Below, in pieces: positions 33,864-42,636 of a stretch of 64,000 nucleotides of DNA. The translations under genes and the position numbers were made by a program. The first letter of the stretch is position 1; each line of letters starts with the position of its first letter. The notes beneath the pieces were generated by a model. That model worked only from the letters and a program-made list of their open reading frames with translations. It was not told the origin of the DNA and did not search any database. This DNA is from QQVM01 sp964544885 (GTDB lineage: Bacteria; Bacteroidota; Bacteroidia; AKYH767-A; 2013-40CM-41-45): positions 35,073 to 99,072 of the forward strand of contig CAZJDX010000011.1 in NCBI GenBank assembly GCA_964544885.1, read 5' to 3'.

Positions 33864-35687
33864 TCAGGAATTCAGTCTTATCACTTCCGGGTTTTCGGGC
33901 ACAATCTCTTCTGTGATCCGTCGCTTCAAATCGCTCAGCTCAGTCAGGAAACCGGAAACATAGCTCTGGGATTCCGCGCTAAAGTGCTTGGAAAGTTCTT
34001 CATAGTAAGCGATTCCTTCCAGCAGGTTCTTTTTGAAATTCTCCAGGTATCTTGCCTGTATCCTGTTGCATTTCCCTTTGAATTCCCGTATTTCAATTTT
34101 GAAATGTTCGGAGTATAACTGAAGTTCATTCAGAAACATGTTGGACCTTTTCACCTGCTTCAGCAAATTGATCCTGCCGTAGATATGGTCGACCATTTCT
34201 TTTAAGGTGAAAATACCTGAGAAGTAGGCGAGATTCGGCCCCGGACAGATAGCCACCGCATTCAATTTGTGAGGTGACCGGATATTGTACTTGTTTCGTG
34301 CGGATGCGCCGAGTCCTTCACACAGGCAGTCTTTCTCAATCACTTTGGAATATTCTTCCTGGAATACTTCCTTATCCTGAATGGTCTTTTTGAGATCCTT
34401 GATTTTTAATGCCTGGTACTGTCTTGAAGCGGTGCAGATAGGACGAACAGTAAATTCGGTATTGGTCGATAAGTATTTTTTATAGCAGGGGCTTCCGGGT
34501 CTTCCTTTCCGTATCCTTTCCAGGCGCTGCTCTTCGGAAGCGCTTCCCCGGAAACTGTGAAAGGGGATGCCGAGTGGTGAGGATCGACTCAGATAATAGT
34601 CTTCCTTCTTTGCTGAGACCAGTCTTTGCAGCGTTTCATCATCGACATTGGTAGCTTCAGGAACCAACAGAAAGGGACTTCCCCAACCGGTAGAATCCGT
34701 TGCATAATACCTGAGCAGGAATTCATTCTCCTGAGCAGTCCCTATTCCTCCCTGAGCTGATATTCTGAATTGGCTATCGGATGGAAGGGGTGTTTTTTGC
34801 ATCGAACTTAACTTCTCATTACAGCTTGTCAGCAGCTCGCTTCTTAACTGTTCTCTGTTTTGCCTGAACTCTTCCAGAATTGGACCGAGAAGTCTGCCTT
34901 CGGTAGCGAATGCGTGTCCGCCGCAATTTAATCCGGATTCGATTCTGTATTCTGATACCCAGATACCTTTTCTGGCCAGTATTTTACCTTGTGTTACAGC
35001 AGACCGGTAATCACTTACCTTGAGAATTATCTTTTTGTTCAGTTTCCCACTTGAATCCGGATAAAAGTCTTTGAAACTTTCGAGATAGCTGTAGAGTATC
35101 GGATTGTAACCTGCGGATAATACAAGGGATGAGTTCAGATCACTGAGAGCGAATCCGCGAAGTGCCGATAAGGCATCTGAAAATTCCCTGCCTGATTCGT
35201 TCCCGTTCATATCATAATTAATCCTGTCCGCTTTAGACATGATGTTCACATCAATCTCTCCGCATACCAGTTCATCTCTCAGGCGCATCTGCCTTTTACA
35301 TTTTTCTTCGTCATTTACAGTACCGAGCATGGTGAGGTAATCTGTCTTGAGGCCGGACTTCTCAGGCAGCAATTCAAAATATTTCACGATCTCTGAGCCA
35401 TCCTCAAAAGCTTCTTTTTTCAACCTTGACATTTGATCGTTCACCAGTTTATTCAGCAGATTCAGGTAAGCGCTTATTCGTCTTGCCCTGGCATCTTCTG
35501 ATCGCTTATCTATAGGTTTATACTCTATGTTATTTTCTTTGCAGTGATATTGACGCATTTCTTCAATCAGGTCATCTTCAATGATGGAAACGACTGATGA
35601 AATTCCAAAACGCGCTACTTTCAGCGGGGTGTCGATGGTAAAACCAAGTCCCATGACTGGTATATGGAATGTGTGAGGATTCTTCAT
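33864..35687 (-). CDS. Uncharacterised 607-residue protein, possibly a flavin-dependent TIM-barrel enzyme
   Basis: I do not recognise a characterised family. The N-terminus (Ile-Pro-Val-Met-Gly-Leu-Gly-Phe-Thr followed by Pro-Leu-Lys-Val-Ala-x-Phe-Gly-Ile) recalls the first strand and helix of nitronate monooxygenase/glutamate-synthase FMN barrels. A Cys-Gly-Gly-His-Ala-Phe-Ala near residue 256 resembles their Gly-Gly-His substrate loop, and Gln-Gly-Gly-Ile-Gly-Thr-Ala near 315 resembles their FMN-phosphate loop. The C-terminal ~200 residues are helical, with a Cys-Leu-Cys pair (~455) and Ile-Cys-Pro-Gly-Pro-Asn (~482). No signal peptide is present. It has its own promoter and terminator, so it stands alone. 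Family distribution and cofactor need testing. Confidence 0.6.
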   Translation of the reverse strand: MKNPHTFHIPVMGLGFTIDTPLKVARFGISSVVSIIEDDLIEEMRQYHCKENNIEYKPIDKRSEDARARRISAYLNLLNKLVNDQMSRLKKEAFEDGSEIVKYFELLPEKSGLKTDYLTMLGTVNDEEKCKRQMRLRDELVCGEIDVNIMSKADRINYDMNGNESGREFSDALSALRGFALSDLNSSLVLSAGYNPILYSYLESFKDFYPDSSGKLNKKIILKVSDYRSAVTQGKILARKGIWVSEYRIESGLNCGGHAFATEGRLLGPILEEFRQNREQLRSELLTSCNEKLSSMQKTPLPSDSQFRISAQGGIGTAQENEFLLRYYATDSTGWGSPFLLVPEATNVDDETLQRLVSAKKEDYYLSRSSPLGIPFHSFRGSASEEQRLERIRKGRPGSPCYKKYLSTNTEFTVRPICTASRQYQALKIKDLKKTIQDKEVFQEEYSKVIEKDCLCEGLGASARNKYNIRSPHKLNAVAICPGPNLAYFSGIFTLKEMVDHIYGRINLLKQVKRSNMFLNELQLYSEHFKIEIREFKGKCNRIQARYLENFKKNLLEGIAYYEELSKHFSAESQSYVSGFLTELSDLKRRITEEIVPENPEVIRLNS

Positions 35688-35725
35688 GTTCGGCAGGATA
35701 TGGTTAAATCCGGATATTCAGAATG

Positions 35726-35733
35726 CAAAAGTA
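35726..35733 (-). promoter_or_regulatory. -7 element TACTTTTG for the 607-residue gene
   Basis: Exact TAnnTTTG on the minus strand, 39 bases from the ATG, in a divergent gap with another element at 35830. Confidence 0.5.
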
Positions 35734-35829
35734 TGGAGATGAGCAGTTTTATGTCTGATAAGTATCAGTATACCTGATATGAAAAAGTGTTATGCTTTTC
35801 CCGGTCTGTTCATAATCTGAGGGAATTGA

Positions 35830-35837
35830 TAACTTTG
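35830..35837 (+). promoter_or_regulatory. -7 element TAACTTTG deciding the start of the Tudor-like gene
   Basis: Exact TAnnTTTG. Its last base is the first base of a GTG that could open the downstream frame (35837), so that GTG would be untranscribed and the ATG at 35855 must be the start. Confidence 0.5.
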
Positions 35838-35854
35838 TGAAAAGCTTGAATTAT

Positions 35855-36397
35855 ATGAAAACATATTCCTTGGGTATAGGTACCCGTGTCAGACATGCTC
35901 AGTTCGGAGATGGTGTAATCGTACAGGTGAAACCGGAAGACTACTCCATTACCTTTGTGCAGCACGGTATGCGTGAGATCGAAAGGGATACAAAGGACCT
36001 GGAGATCATCGATGCCAACGACCTGGATAACGATTTGGTTAGTCTTGCCGATATAGAGGTTTTGCTTGTCAACATTCTGAATAAGTATTCCGACATTCAG
36101 CAAAAGGTGGAGTTGGGACAGAAATGGACCGGTGGAAAGATGATCCTTGTGCCGGGTGATGCTTCTTTGAAATCAAAGGAAGTGCCTATTGACGTATTCT
36201 TTGGTAAGATCGTTATGTTACGTGATCGTCTTCGTGTCCTTGAGCAAAGAGTCAACGCGCATGATAAACTGACGGAGGAGGATAAAGTAAACATGCAGCA
36301 ATACATAACCCGTTGCTATGGTTCTCTCACAACCTTCAACGTCCTTTTTAAATACACAACGGATAATTTTATCGGAGAGAAGGGGAGCAAGGATTGA
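35855..36397 (+). CDS. Stand-alone UvrD/PcrA Tudor-like domain protein
   Basis: A 180-residue soluble protein. Residues ~8-50 (Gly-Thr-Arg-Val-Arg-His-Ala-Gln-Phe-Gly-Asp-Gly-Val-Ile) match the small Tudor-like domain found at the C-terminus of UvrD/PcrA helicases, which there contacts RNA polymerase; here it has no helicase attached. The rest (~65-180) is helical, with a central Arg-Asp-Arg-Leu-Arg-Val-Leu-Glu-Gln-Arg helix. It may bind RNA polymerase or nucleic acid, which is inference. It starts a plus-strand group with the ABC-F gene 60 bases downstream. Confidence 0.65.
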   Translation: MKTYSLGIGTRVRHAQFGDGVIVQVKPEDYSITFVQHGMREIERDTKDLEIIDANDLDNDLVSLADIEVLLVNILNKYSDIQQKVELGQKWTGGKMILVPGDASLKSKEVPIDVFFGKIVMLRDRLRVLEQRVNAHDKLTEEDKVNMQQYITRCYGSLTTFNVLFKYTTDNFIGEKGSKD

Positions 36398-36457
36398 CCG
36401 CTATGGTTCTTTATTATATTATTTATTCTGATTCCGGGTCCCTGAAAGGACATAAGT

Positions 36458-38359
36458 ATGAATTACCTCAGCGCTGAGAACCTTTCCAAGTCATTTGCCG
36501 AAAAAATTCTTTTTGATAAAATCAGTTTTGGCATTGCGAAAGGTGAGAAGATTGCCTTGATTGCCAGGAATGGCAGTGGTAAAACAACCCTGTTACGGAT
36601 TCTTGCCGGACTTGAAACGCCAGATTCAGGACAGCTTAGCTTGCGAAAAGATATTCGGCAGGTCTATCTCGACCAGGATCCTCAGATGGATCCTGAACTT
36701 ACGGTGCTGGAATGTATTTTCCGTGACTCAAATCCTGTCGTACAGATTATTAAAAATTATGAGGCCTGCATAGAGCGTAATGAGGAAAGTCCTTCGGAAG
36801 ATGCCCGGAAGGAATTGGAAATTCTTATGCAAAAGATGGATGATCACCATGCCTGGGATTATGAAGTCCGTATTCGTCAGGTTCTCTCTTCGCTGGATAT
36901 TCATCATCTCAATCAAAAGATCGGCAGGCTTTCCGGTGGGCAAAGAAAAAGAGTTGCACTGGCAAAGGTTCTTATAGAACCCGCGGATCTTATCCTGATG
37001 GACGAGCCGACCAATCATCTTGACCTTGAAATGGTGGAATGGCTTGAAGACTATCTTTCCAATGCGAATGTTTCTCTTCTGCTGGTAACCCACGACAGGT
37101 ATTTTCTGGATAATGTTTGCGATAAAATCATCGAGTTGGATCAGGGTAAAATCTGGTCTTATGATGGTAACTTCACGTATTTTCTGGAGAAAAAGCTGGA
37201 GCGTGAGGGCGCCGAAGCCAGTGAAAAGGATAAGGCCAGAAATATACTCCGGAATGAACTGGAATGGATAAGGCGAATGCCAAAAGCAAGAGGAACGAAG
37301 TCGAAAGCCAGGATCGACGCGTATCATGAACTGAAGGAAAAGACCGGAATGAAAAAGCCGGAACAGAAACTGCAACTGGATGTAAAAATGAACCGCATAG
37401 GCGGAAAAGTACTTGAGTTTAAAAAAGTATATAAATCATTCGGGGATAAAAAAATTCTGGAAGCTTTTGATTATACATTCCGTACAGGGGAGCGCATCGG
37501 TATCGTGGGAAAAAATGGTTGCGGAAAGACTACCTTTCTGAACCTCGTCACGGGTCTTGAACCGGCAGACTCAGGCAAGATTAATGTGGGAGAAACCATT
37601 GTCTTTGGCTATTATTCCCAGCATGGACTTGAATTAAAAGAAGATAAGCGGGTCATCGAATTGGTAAGGGAGTATGCTGATGTGATTCAGCTGAGCGATG
37701 GTTCAAAAGTTCAGGCTTCACAGTTTCTCAACCTTTTCCAGTTCAGTCCTGAAATGCAACATACATTTGTCTCACGGCTCAGTGGAGGCGAAAGACGAAG
37801 GCTTCATCTGCTGACTGTCCTGGTACGTAATCCTAATTTTCTCATACTGGATGAACCTACCAATGATCTTGACCTGCTAACCCTTGGCATACTCGAAGAT
37901 TTTTTGTTTCATTATAAAGGTTGCCTTCTGATCGTTAGTCACGACAGGTATTTCATGGATAAGCTGGCCGATCATCTTTTTATCTTCGAAGGTGATGGAA
38001 AAATAAGAGATTACAACGGAACCTATACTGAGTACAGGCTGGAAGTGGAAAACAGAGAAAAAGTTCAAGGCAGGTTGAAGTCAGCGGAACTAAAAGCAGG
38101 CAGGATGGCGGAGAAAACGGAACGCGCAGCCCTCATTGAAAAAAGAAAGCTTTCTTATAAGGAAAGGCTGGAATTTGAAAGACTTGAAAAAGAGATCGGT
38201 GAGTTGGAAGCAGAAAAAGCGCTGTTGGAGAGGAAATTGTCGGGCGAAGCTTCCGGTCATATTGAATTACAGAACCTGGCGGAACGCATGAGTACTGTTT
38301 TAAATGAGATCGAGACCAAGTCAATGCGTTGGCTGGAATTGTCCGAATTTTCAGGATGA
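36458..38359 (+). CDS. ABC-F family ATPase, Uup-like
   Basis: A 633-residue soluble protein with two ABC ATPase cassettes and no membrane domain. Cassette 1 has Walker A Gly-Ser-Gly-Lys-Thr-Thr (~42), signature Leu-Ser-Gly-Gly-Gln and Asp-Glu-Pro-Thr-Asn-His-Leu-Asp; cassette 2 has Gly-Cys-Gly-Lys-Thr-Thr (~355), Leu-Ser-Gly-Gly-Glu and Asp-Glu-Pro-Thr-Asn-Asp-Leu-Asp. The linker carries the Arg/Lys-rich ABC-F interdomain helices, and a C-terminal coiled coil (~540-633) is typical of Uup. ABC-F proteins act on ribosomes during elongation or resistance; the Uup type also affects DNA-branch processing. Confidence 0.93.
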   Translation: MNYLSAENLSKSFAEKILFDKISFGIAKGEKIALIARNGSGKTTLLRILAGLETPDSGQLSLRKDIRQVYLDQDPQMDPELTVLECIFRDSNPVVQIIKNYEACIERNEESPSEDARKELEILMQKMDDHHAWDYEVRIRQVLSSLDIHHLNQKIGRLSGGQRKRVALAKVLIEPADLILMDEPTNHLDLEMVEWLEDYLSNANVSLLLVTHDRYFLDNVCDKIIELDQGKIWSYDGNFTYFLEKKLEREGAEASEKDKARNILRNELEWIRRMPKARGTKSKARIDAYHELKEKTGMKKPEQKLQLDVKMNRIGGKVLEFKKVYKSFGDKKILEAFDYTFRTGERIGIVGKNGCGKTTFLNLVTGLEPADSGKINVGETIVFGYYSQHGLELKEDKRVIELVREYADVIQLSDGSKVQASQFLNLFQFSPEMQHTFVSRLSGGERRRLHLLTVLVRNPNFLILDEPTNDLDLLTLGILEDFLFHYKGCLLIVSHDRYFMDKLADHLFIFEGDGKIRDYNGTYTEYRLEVENREKVQGRLKSAELKAGRMAEKTERAALIEKRKLSYKERLEFERLEKEIGELEAEKALLERKLSGEASGHIELQNLAERMSTVLNEIETKSMRWLELSEFSG

Positions 38360-38431
38360 CTCTTTCAGATTAAACGAGTTGTTTGGTGAGAACCTGTTTA
38401 GCTTTATAAATTATTACCGCCCACTTGAATT

Positions 38432-39688
38432 ATGTTAGCTGCATTTTTTCGAAACCGCCAATCGTTCAAGTCCTTTGATTATCCGGATTTCCGTAAGTTC
38501 ATTTTTTCAAAGTTTTTGTTTTCGCTTGCGCTGCAGATTCAGTTTGTGGTTTTAAGCTGGCATGTGTATGAGATTACGAAAGATCCATTATCCCTGGGAT
38601 TAATCGGACTGGCTGAAGCTATCCCTGCGGTTGGCCTGGCGCTGTATGGAGGCCATGTCGCCGACCGTAACGACAAGAGGAAGATTATGGCCATAGTACA
38701 GTTTTGCATGCTCATGTGTTCTTTAGCTCTTTTCGGAGTAGCATTTCATTACACCAATGTTCCGCCGGAGCAACAGAGCGCCATCCCCATTTATGTTATC
38801 ATGTTCTTCATTGGAGTGATCAGGGCATTTTACAGTCCGGCACAGCTGCCGCTGATGACCCAGCTTATTCCGCGATCGGCCTATGCCAACTCTTCCGCCT
38901 GGAGCAGCACAACATGGCACATAGCCGTTGTCTTAGGTTCGTCTGGAGGCGGACTGATGCTTGGTTATGCAGGAAAATTGTTCAGTTACGGATTTGTTGC
39001 CTGTCTCGTTATTGCGGCATTGATACAGATGCTGCGCATTCCGCCTCAGGAAGTCCAGGCTTCGGTTGAACACGAAGGAATTCACAAAAGCATCAGGGAA
39101 GGCGTACGGTTTGTTTTCGCCAATCAGGTTATCGTAGGGGCATTGCTTCTTGATCTGATAGCTGTCCTCTTCGGCGGGGCGATGGCCATGCTTCCTGTAT
39201 TCGCAAGTGAGATCCTGGAAGTGGGAGAGAAGGGTTATGGTTTTCTCAGAGCGGCCCCATTTGCAGGATCTGTCATCATGGCTTTATACATGACGCGCTA
39301 TCCACCTTTGAGGGATTCAGGAAAGAAACTTATGCTTTGCGTTTCGGGTTTCGCATTATGCATGATCTCTTTCGCGCTCAGCAGGGATTTTATCTTATCT
39401 ATGTTCATCCTCGCGATGAGTGGTGCATTCGACAACGTGAGTGTGGTGATCCGTTCCACGATCATACAACTCATGACACCCGATCACATGCGCGGCCGGG
39501 TATCATCGGTCAGTACCATGTTCATCAGTTCATCAAATGAAATTGGCGCCTTCGAGTCGGGTTTCGCCGCCAGGATATTAGGCCTTGTCCCTTCGGTTAT
39601 CTTCGGCGGTTCGGTGGCCTTGCTTTCCGTTGCCGCTACGGCGATCTGGATGCCCAGGTTGCGGAATTTATCCTTGGATAAGTTGTGA
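38432..39688 (+). CDS. Major facilitator superfamily transporter (MFS_3-like)
   Basis: A 418-residue 12-TM membrane protein. The family motif A appears between TM2 and TM3 as Gly-Gly-His-Val-Ala-Asp-Arg-Asn-Asp-Lys-Arg, with a second copy around Met-Arg-Gly-Arg-Val-Ser in the C-terminal half. The overall pattern fits the EntS/MFS_3 exporter branch, commonly drug or siderophore efflux. Substrate unknown; the flanking genes do not point to one. Transcribed with the same polarity as ABC-F, 72 bases apart. Confidence 0.87.
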   Translation: MLAAFFRNRQSFKSFDYPDFRKFIFSKFLFSLALQIQFVVLSWHVYEITKDPLSLGLIGLAEAIPAVGLALYGGHVADRNDKRKIMAIVQFCMLMCSLALFGVAFHYTNVPPEQQSAIPIYVIMFFIGVIRAFYSPAQLPLMTQLIPRSAYANSSAWSSTTWHIAVVLGSSGGGLMLGYAGKLFSYGFVACLVIAALIQMLRIPPQEVQASVEHEGIHKSIREGVRFVFANQVIVGALLLDLIAVLFGGAMAMLPVFASEILEVGEKGYGFLRAAPFAGSVIMALYMTRYPPLRDSGKKLMLCVSGFALCMISFALSRDFILSMFILAMSGAFDNVSVVIRSTIIQLMTPDHMRGRVSSVSTMFISSSNEIGAFESGFAARILGLVPSVIFGGSVALLSVAATAIWMPRLRNLSLDKL

Positions 39689-39720
39689 AATAATTCAGGC
39701 AAAGCATTCATCTTTCTCCT

Positions 39721-39728
39721 TATTTTTG
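39721..39728 (+). promoter_or_regulatory. -7 element TATTTTTG
   Basis: Exact TAnnTTTG, 17 bases before the ATG at 39746. Confidence 0.45.
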
Positions 39729-39745
39729 CAGATAAAATCTATCCT

Positions 39746-40234
39746 ATGTTTACACCGCTTCATGAAATGCCTGCCCATTCCCGCGTCTGGATCTTTCAGG
39801 CGGACCGCAAACTAAGCCAGGAAGAAACAGCCTCCATCGCCGGTGCTGCAAAGGACTTTACCAATGAGTGGACTTCCCACAAGGAGGCGCTGAAAGCTTC
39901 CTTTGAAATCCGGTATGATCATTTTCTGATTTTAATGATCGACGAGAAGGTCTTGTCAGCCGGAGGCTGTTCCATCGATGAATCAACCCGCTTCGTAAAG
40001 AGCCTCGAGAAAAAATTCGGATTATCTTTCTTCGACCGGCTTAATCTGGCCTATTGGTCCGGAGGAGAACTGAAAATCGTTTCCCGTGATGAGTTTGAAA
40101 AGAAAATGGAAAAGGGCGAGATCAATGAGGAAACTATCGTATTCAATAACCTGGTTCAAAGCAAAATTGATCTTGATACAAAATGGGAAGTGCCTTTGAA
40201 ACACAGCTGGCATAAGGCTTTGCTGGAGGTTTGA
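39746..40234 (+). CDS. Conserved Bacteroidota protein often misnamed 'ABC transporter ATPase'
   Basis: A 162-residue soluble protein. Public annotations of this family frequently say ABC transporter ATPase, but there is no Walker A, signature or Walker B motif here. Visible landmarks are a Ser-Arg-Val-Trp-Ile-Phe-Gln strand near the start, a Trp-Thr-Ser-His segment, a Gly-Gly-Cys-Ser-Ile-Asp-Glu-Ser strand-turn near 75 and a Phe-Asn-Asn-Leu-Val at about 131. The Gly-Gly-Cys-Ser-x-Asp may be a functional site. The role is unknown. It has its own promoter and converges on the CorC-like gene. Confidence 0.65.
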   Translation: MFTPLHEMPAHSRVWIFQADRKLSQEETASIAGAAKDFTNEWTSHKEALKASFEIRYDHFLILMIDEKVLSAGGCSIDESTRFVKSLEKKFGLSFFDRLNLAYWSGGELKIVSRDEFEKKMEKGEINEETIVFNNLVQSKIDLDTKWEVPLKHSWHKALLEV

Positions 40235-40307
40235 TCCGCGGTGTCGTGCTGAGCGGATAAAGCGGAGAACTGACACGGCTGCCGTCCGGCATTTCCCGGC
40301 TGAAGAC

Positions 40308-41576
40308 CTACTTTAACTTGCTGACCAGAATTTTATCGATCCTCGCACCATCCATATCAAGAATTTCTATCTCATAATTCAGCCACAAAAGGGAATCACC
40401 CGCTGATGGTATCTTTCTCAGTTCATGCAGGATCAATCCGGAGATAGTGTTAAATGGATAATCTTCGATCAGCTCATCCAGTTCAAGTTTGCGAAGAAAA
40501 TCCGGCAGGGGAAATTGTCCGTCAACAAGCCAGCTTCCGTCCTCGCGTTGTGTAAAGGCGAATTCACTGCTGTAGAAATCGGAAACATCACCAACCAGCG
40601 CCTCAAGCAGATCATTCATCGTAACCAGCCCTTGCATTTGTCCGAACTCATCAATCACTACGGCCTGATGCGTCTTCCCGGATTTGAATAATTTCAGCGC
40701 TTCATAAGCTGAAAGATTTTCGGAAACATATTGTGGCTGTTTCATATGGTCTTTCAGCGAAAAAGATGATTCATTGATATGCCTGAAGAGGTCTTTCAGA
40801 AGTACGATTCCTACAACATTGGGCTTATTATCTACCACAGGGTAAACTGAATGCATTTCACTGTTGACCGTTTTCCGGATCGTTTCAGTATCATACTCTA
40901 GTTTCAGTACTACTGTATCATTACGGTGGGTCATAAGTGAAGCGACTTTTCTGTCTCCCAGGCTGAATACCCTCTCCACAATGTCCTGCTCGATCTCTTG
41001 TATCGCGCCTCCTTCCGTACCTTCCTGTATGATGGCTTTTATTTCTTCCTCCGTTATTTTACTCTCCGCAGTAGCCCTGATCCGGAAAAGTTTTATGATC
41101 AGGTCCGAGGTGAAAGTGAGTAACCAGATGAACGGAGCCGCGATGACCGAAATCCAGTGCATGGGAAAGGAAAGTATCCGGGATATTTTTTCAGGCATGG
41201 TGAGTCCAATCCGTTTCGGAACCAATTCACCCAGTACGAGTGAAAAGAAGGTCAGTACGATCACTATGATGGTTACGGCAAGTGTTTCGCTGTATTTTCT
41301 CAAGGGCTCGAACTGATTGATATAATGCACCAGGTCATCTTCTATTTTCTCTCCGCTGTATATCCCCGTGAGTATACCAATCAATGTGATCCCAATCTGT
41401 ACAGTGGAAAGAAATTTGCCCGGATTCCTCGAAAGATCCAGAGCCTTTTGTGCAGTTTTATCTCCCCTCTTCGCTGCTGTTTCAAGCCTCGATCTGCGGG
41501 CTGAGACCATGGCGATCTCGGACATGGCAAATATTCCGTTCAGGAAAATGAGCAGCAGTATGATGAGGATTTCCAT
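40308..41576 (-). CDS. CNNM/CorC-type membrane protein (HlyC/CorC family)
   Basis: A 422-residue protein with the full family order: N-terminal DUF21 membrane domain (three to four TM, ~1-180), two CBS domains (~200-330, with Met-Thr-His-Arg and Gly-Leu-Val-Thr-Met-Asn-Asp-Leu) and the C-terminal CorC_HlyC domain (~345-422). Family members move or sense Mg2+/Co2+; the old hemolysin name is misleading. It is separate from mgtE 8 kb away, so the window holds two Mg2+-related transporters. Confidence 0.88.
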   Translation of the reverse strand: MEILIILLLIFLNGIFAMSEIAMVSARRSRLETAAKRGDKTAQKALDLSRNPGKFLSTVQIGITLIGILTGIYSGEKIEDDLVHYINQFEPLRKYSETLAVTIIVIVLTFFSLVLGELVPKRIGLTMPEKISRILSFPMHWISVIAAPFIWLLTFTSDLIIKLFRIRATAESKITEEEIKAIIQEGTEGGAIQEIEQDIVERVFSLGDRKVASLMTHRNDTVVLKLEYDTETIRKTVNSEMHSVYPVVDNKPNVVGIVLLKDLFRHINESSFSLKDHMKQPQYVSENLSAYEALKLFKSGKTHQAVVIDEFGQMQGLVTMNDLLEALVGDVSDFYSSEFAFTQREDGSWLVDGQFPLPDFLRKLELDELIEDYPFNTISGLILHELRKIPSAGDSLLWLNYEIEILDMDGARIDKILVSKLK

Positions 41577-41717
41577 TTATGCATTAAAATTTATTGCAGC
41601 AAACATGATCTTGCTTCCATTATCTTTTTCATTATTCCTTATCAGGATCTTGCTTGAAATTTTCAATGATCGCAATTTAGCAGACCCGGCGGACCGGAAA
41701 TGTTGCCGCTCATTTTT

Positions 41718-42443
41718 TCAGGTAACTTTCTGAAAGAGATAATTAGGATTCTTGAGTACCAGACGATAGTTTTTGTCGGCAAGTATCTCTTTCATCAGCC
41801 TGGCGCAGCCAAATGGTGAACCTTCATATGAATCATCAAACAAGATGAAACCGCCCTTCTCCAGTATTTTTCCTGTATTAATGAAATCCCTTTTTGCATA
41901 TTCATAGGTATGATTGCCGTCTATATAAGCCAGGCTTATCTTTCCGTCAAGCTGAATCTCTCTTTCGAACACATCCCTGACCTTCTGTCCGGTCTGCCAT
42001 AATTCAAAGAACTCATCCGAAAAGGCCTCTATAGTATAGGGCAGATTGGACTTACTGAAGAAACTGACATTACGCTTAAAAGACTCCTTCACAAAGTTTT
42101 TATAATCGGAATGAGCCACATCAGAATCCCCTACATTCATGATGCTTTCCGAACCTTCGAATATCCACTTGTCCGCACTGATTATAATGTTCTTCTTACC
42201 ATGCTTTCTGAGCAGGTATGAAATAACATTGGTTGAAAGTCCGCAGAAGGATCCTATCTCAAGAACCGGACTATGAGTCGCGATATTTTTAATGGCATAA
42301 TCCAGGCTGTAAATGTTTCCCGGATTTAACATTCCCGCATTGGCGAAATTCAGCCAGTTAAGGTATTCGCTATGGACTGTTTTTGTCGGGTGAAGGGTTC
42401 TTTTTACCTTATTTATTATTCTCCCTGCGATGTTTTTATTCAT
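41718..42443 (-). CDS. Class I SAM-dependent methyltransferase (Methyltransf_24-like)
   Basis: A 241-residue protein with SAM motif I Val-Leu-Glu-Ile-Gly-Ser-Phe-Cys-Gly near residue 61, an acidic strand end Ser-Ala-Asp-Lys and the Ala-Tyr-Ile-Asp-Gly-Asn-His-Thr-Tyr motif near 171, then Leu-Phe-Asp-Asp-Ser. This IDGNHxY pattern is typical of Methyltransf_24 proteins often found in glycan or secondary-metabolite clusters. No such cluster is visible here, so the substrate is unknown. An Arg/Lys-rich N-terminus is likely cytoplasmic. Confidence 0.78.
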   Translation of the reverse strand: MNKNIAGRIINKVKRTLHPTKTVHSEYLNWLNFANAGMLNPGNIYSLDYAIKNIATHSPVLEIGSFCGLSTNVISYLLRKHGKKNIIISADKWIFEGSESIMNVGDSDVAHSDYKNFVKESFKRNVSFFSKSNLPYTIEAFSDEFFELWQTGQKVRDVFEREIQLDGKISLAYIDGNHTYEYAKRDFINTGKILEKGGFILFDDSYEGSPFGCARLMKEILADKNYRLVLKNPNYLFQKVT

Positions 42444-42636
42444 ATATCGGGTAATGATTGATCGGATAAAGCATGGTCTTTCAGGTTCCGGTTAAATGAA
42501 ACGAAGCTAAGTCTTGTTCAGCCATTCCATTAAAAGGTGCATGCAGTATCAAGACATCAATAACAAGAGTTGGAATTTTAACAGGTATTTCTCCGCTCAA
42601 GGTAAGTATTTCAGTAATGAAAGAAATGTCTAATTA

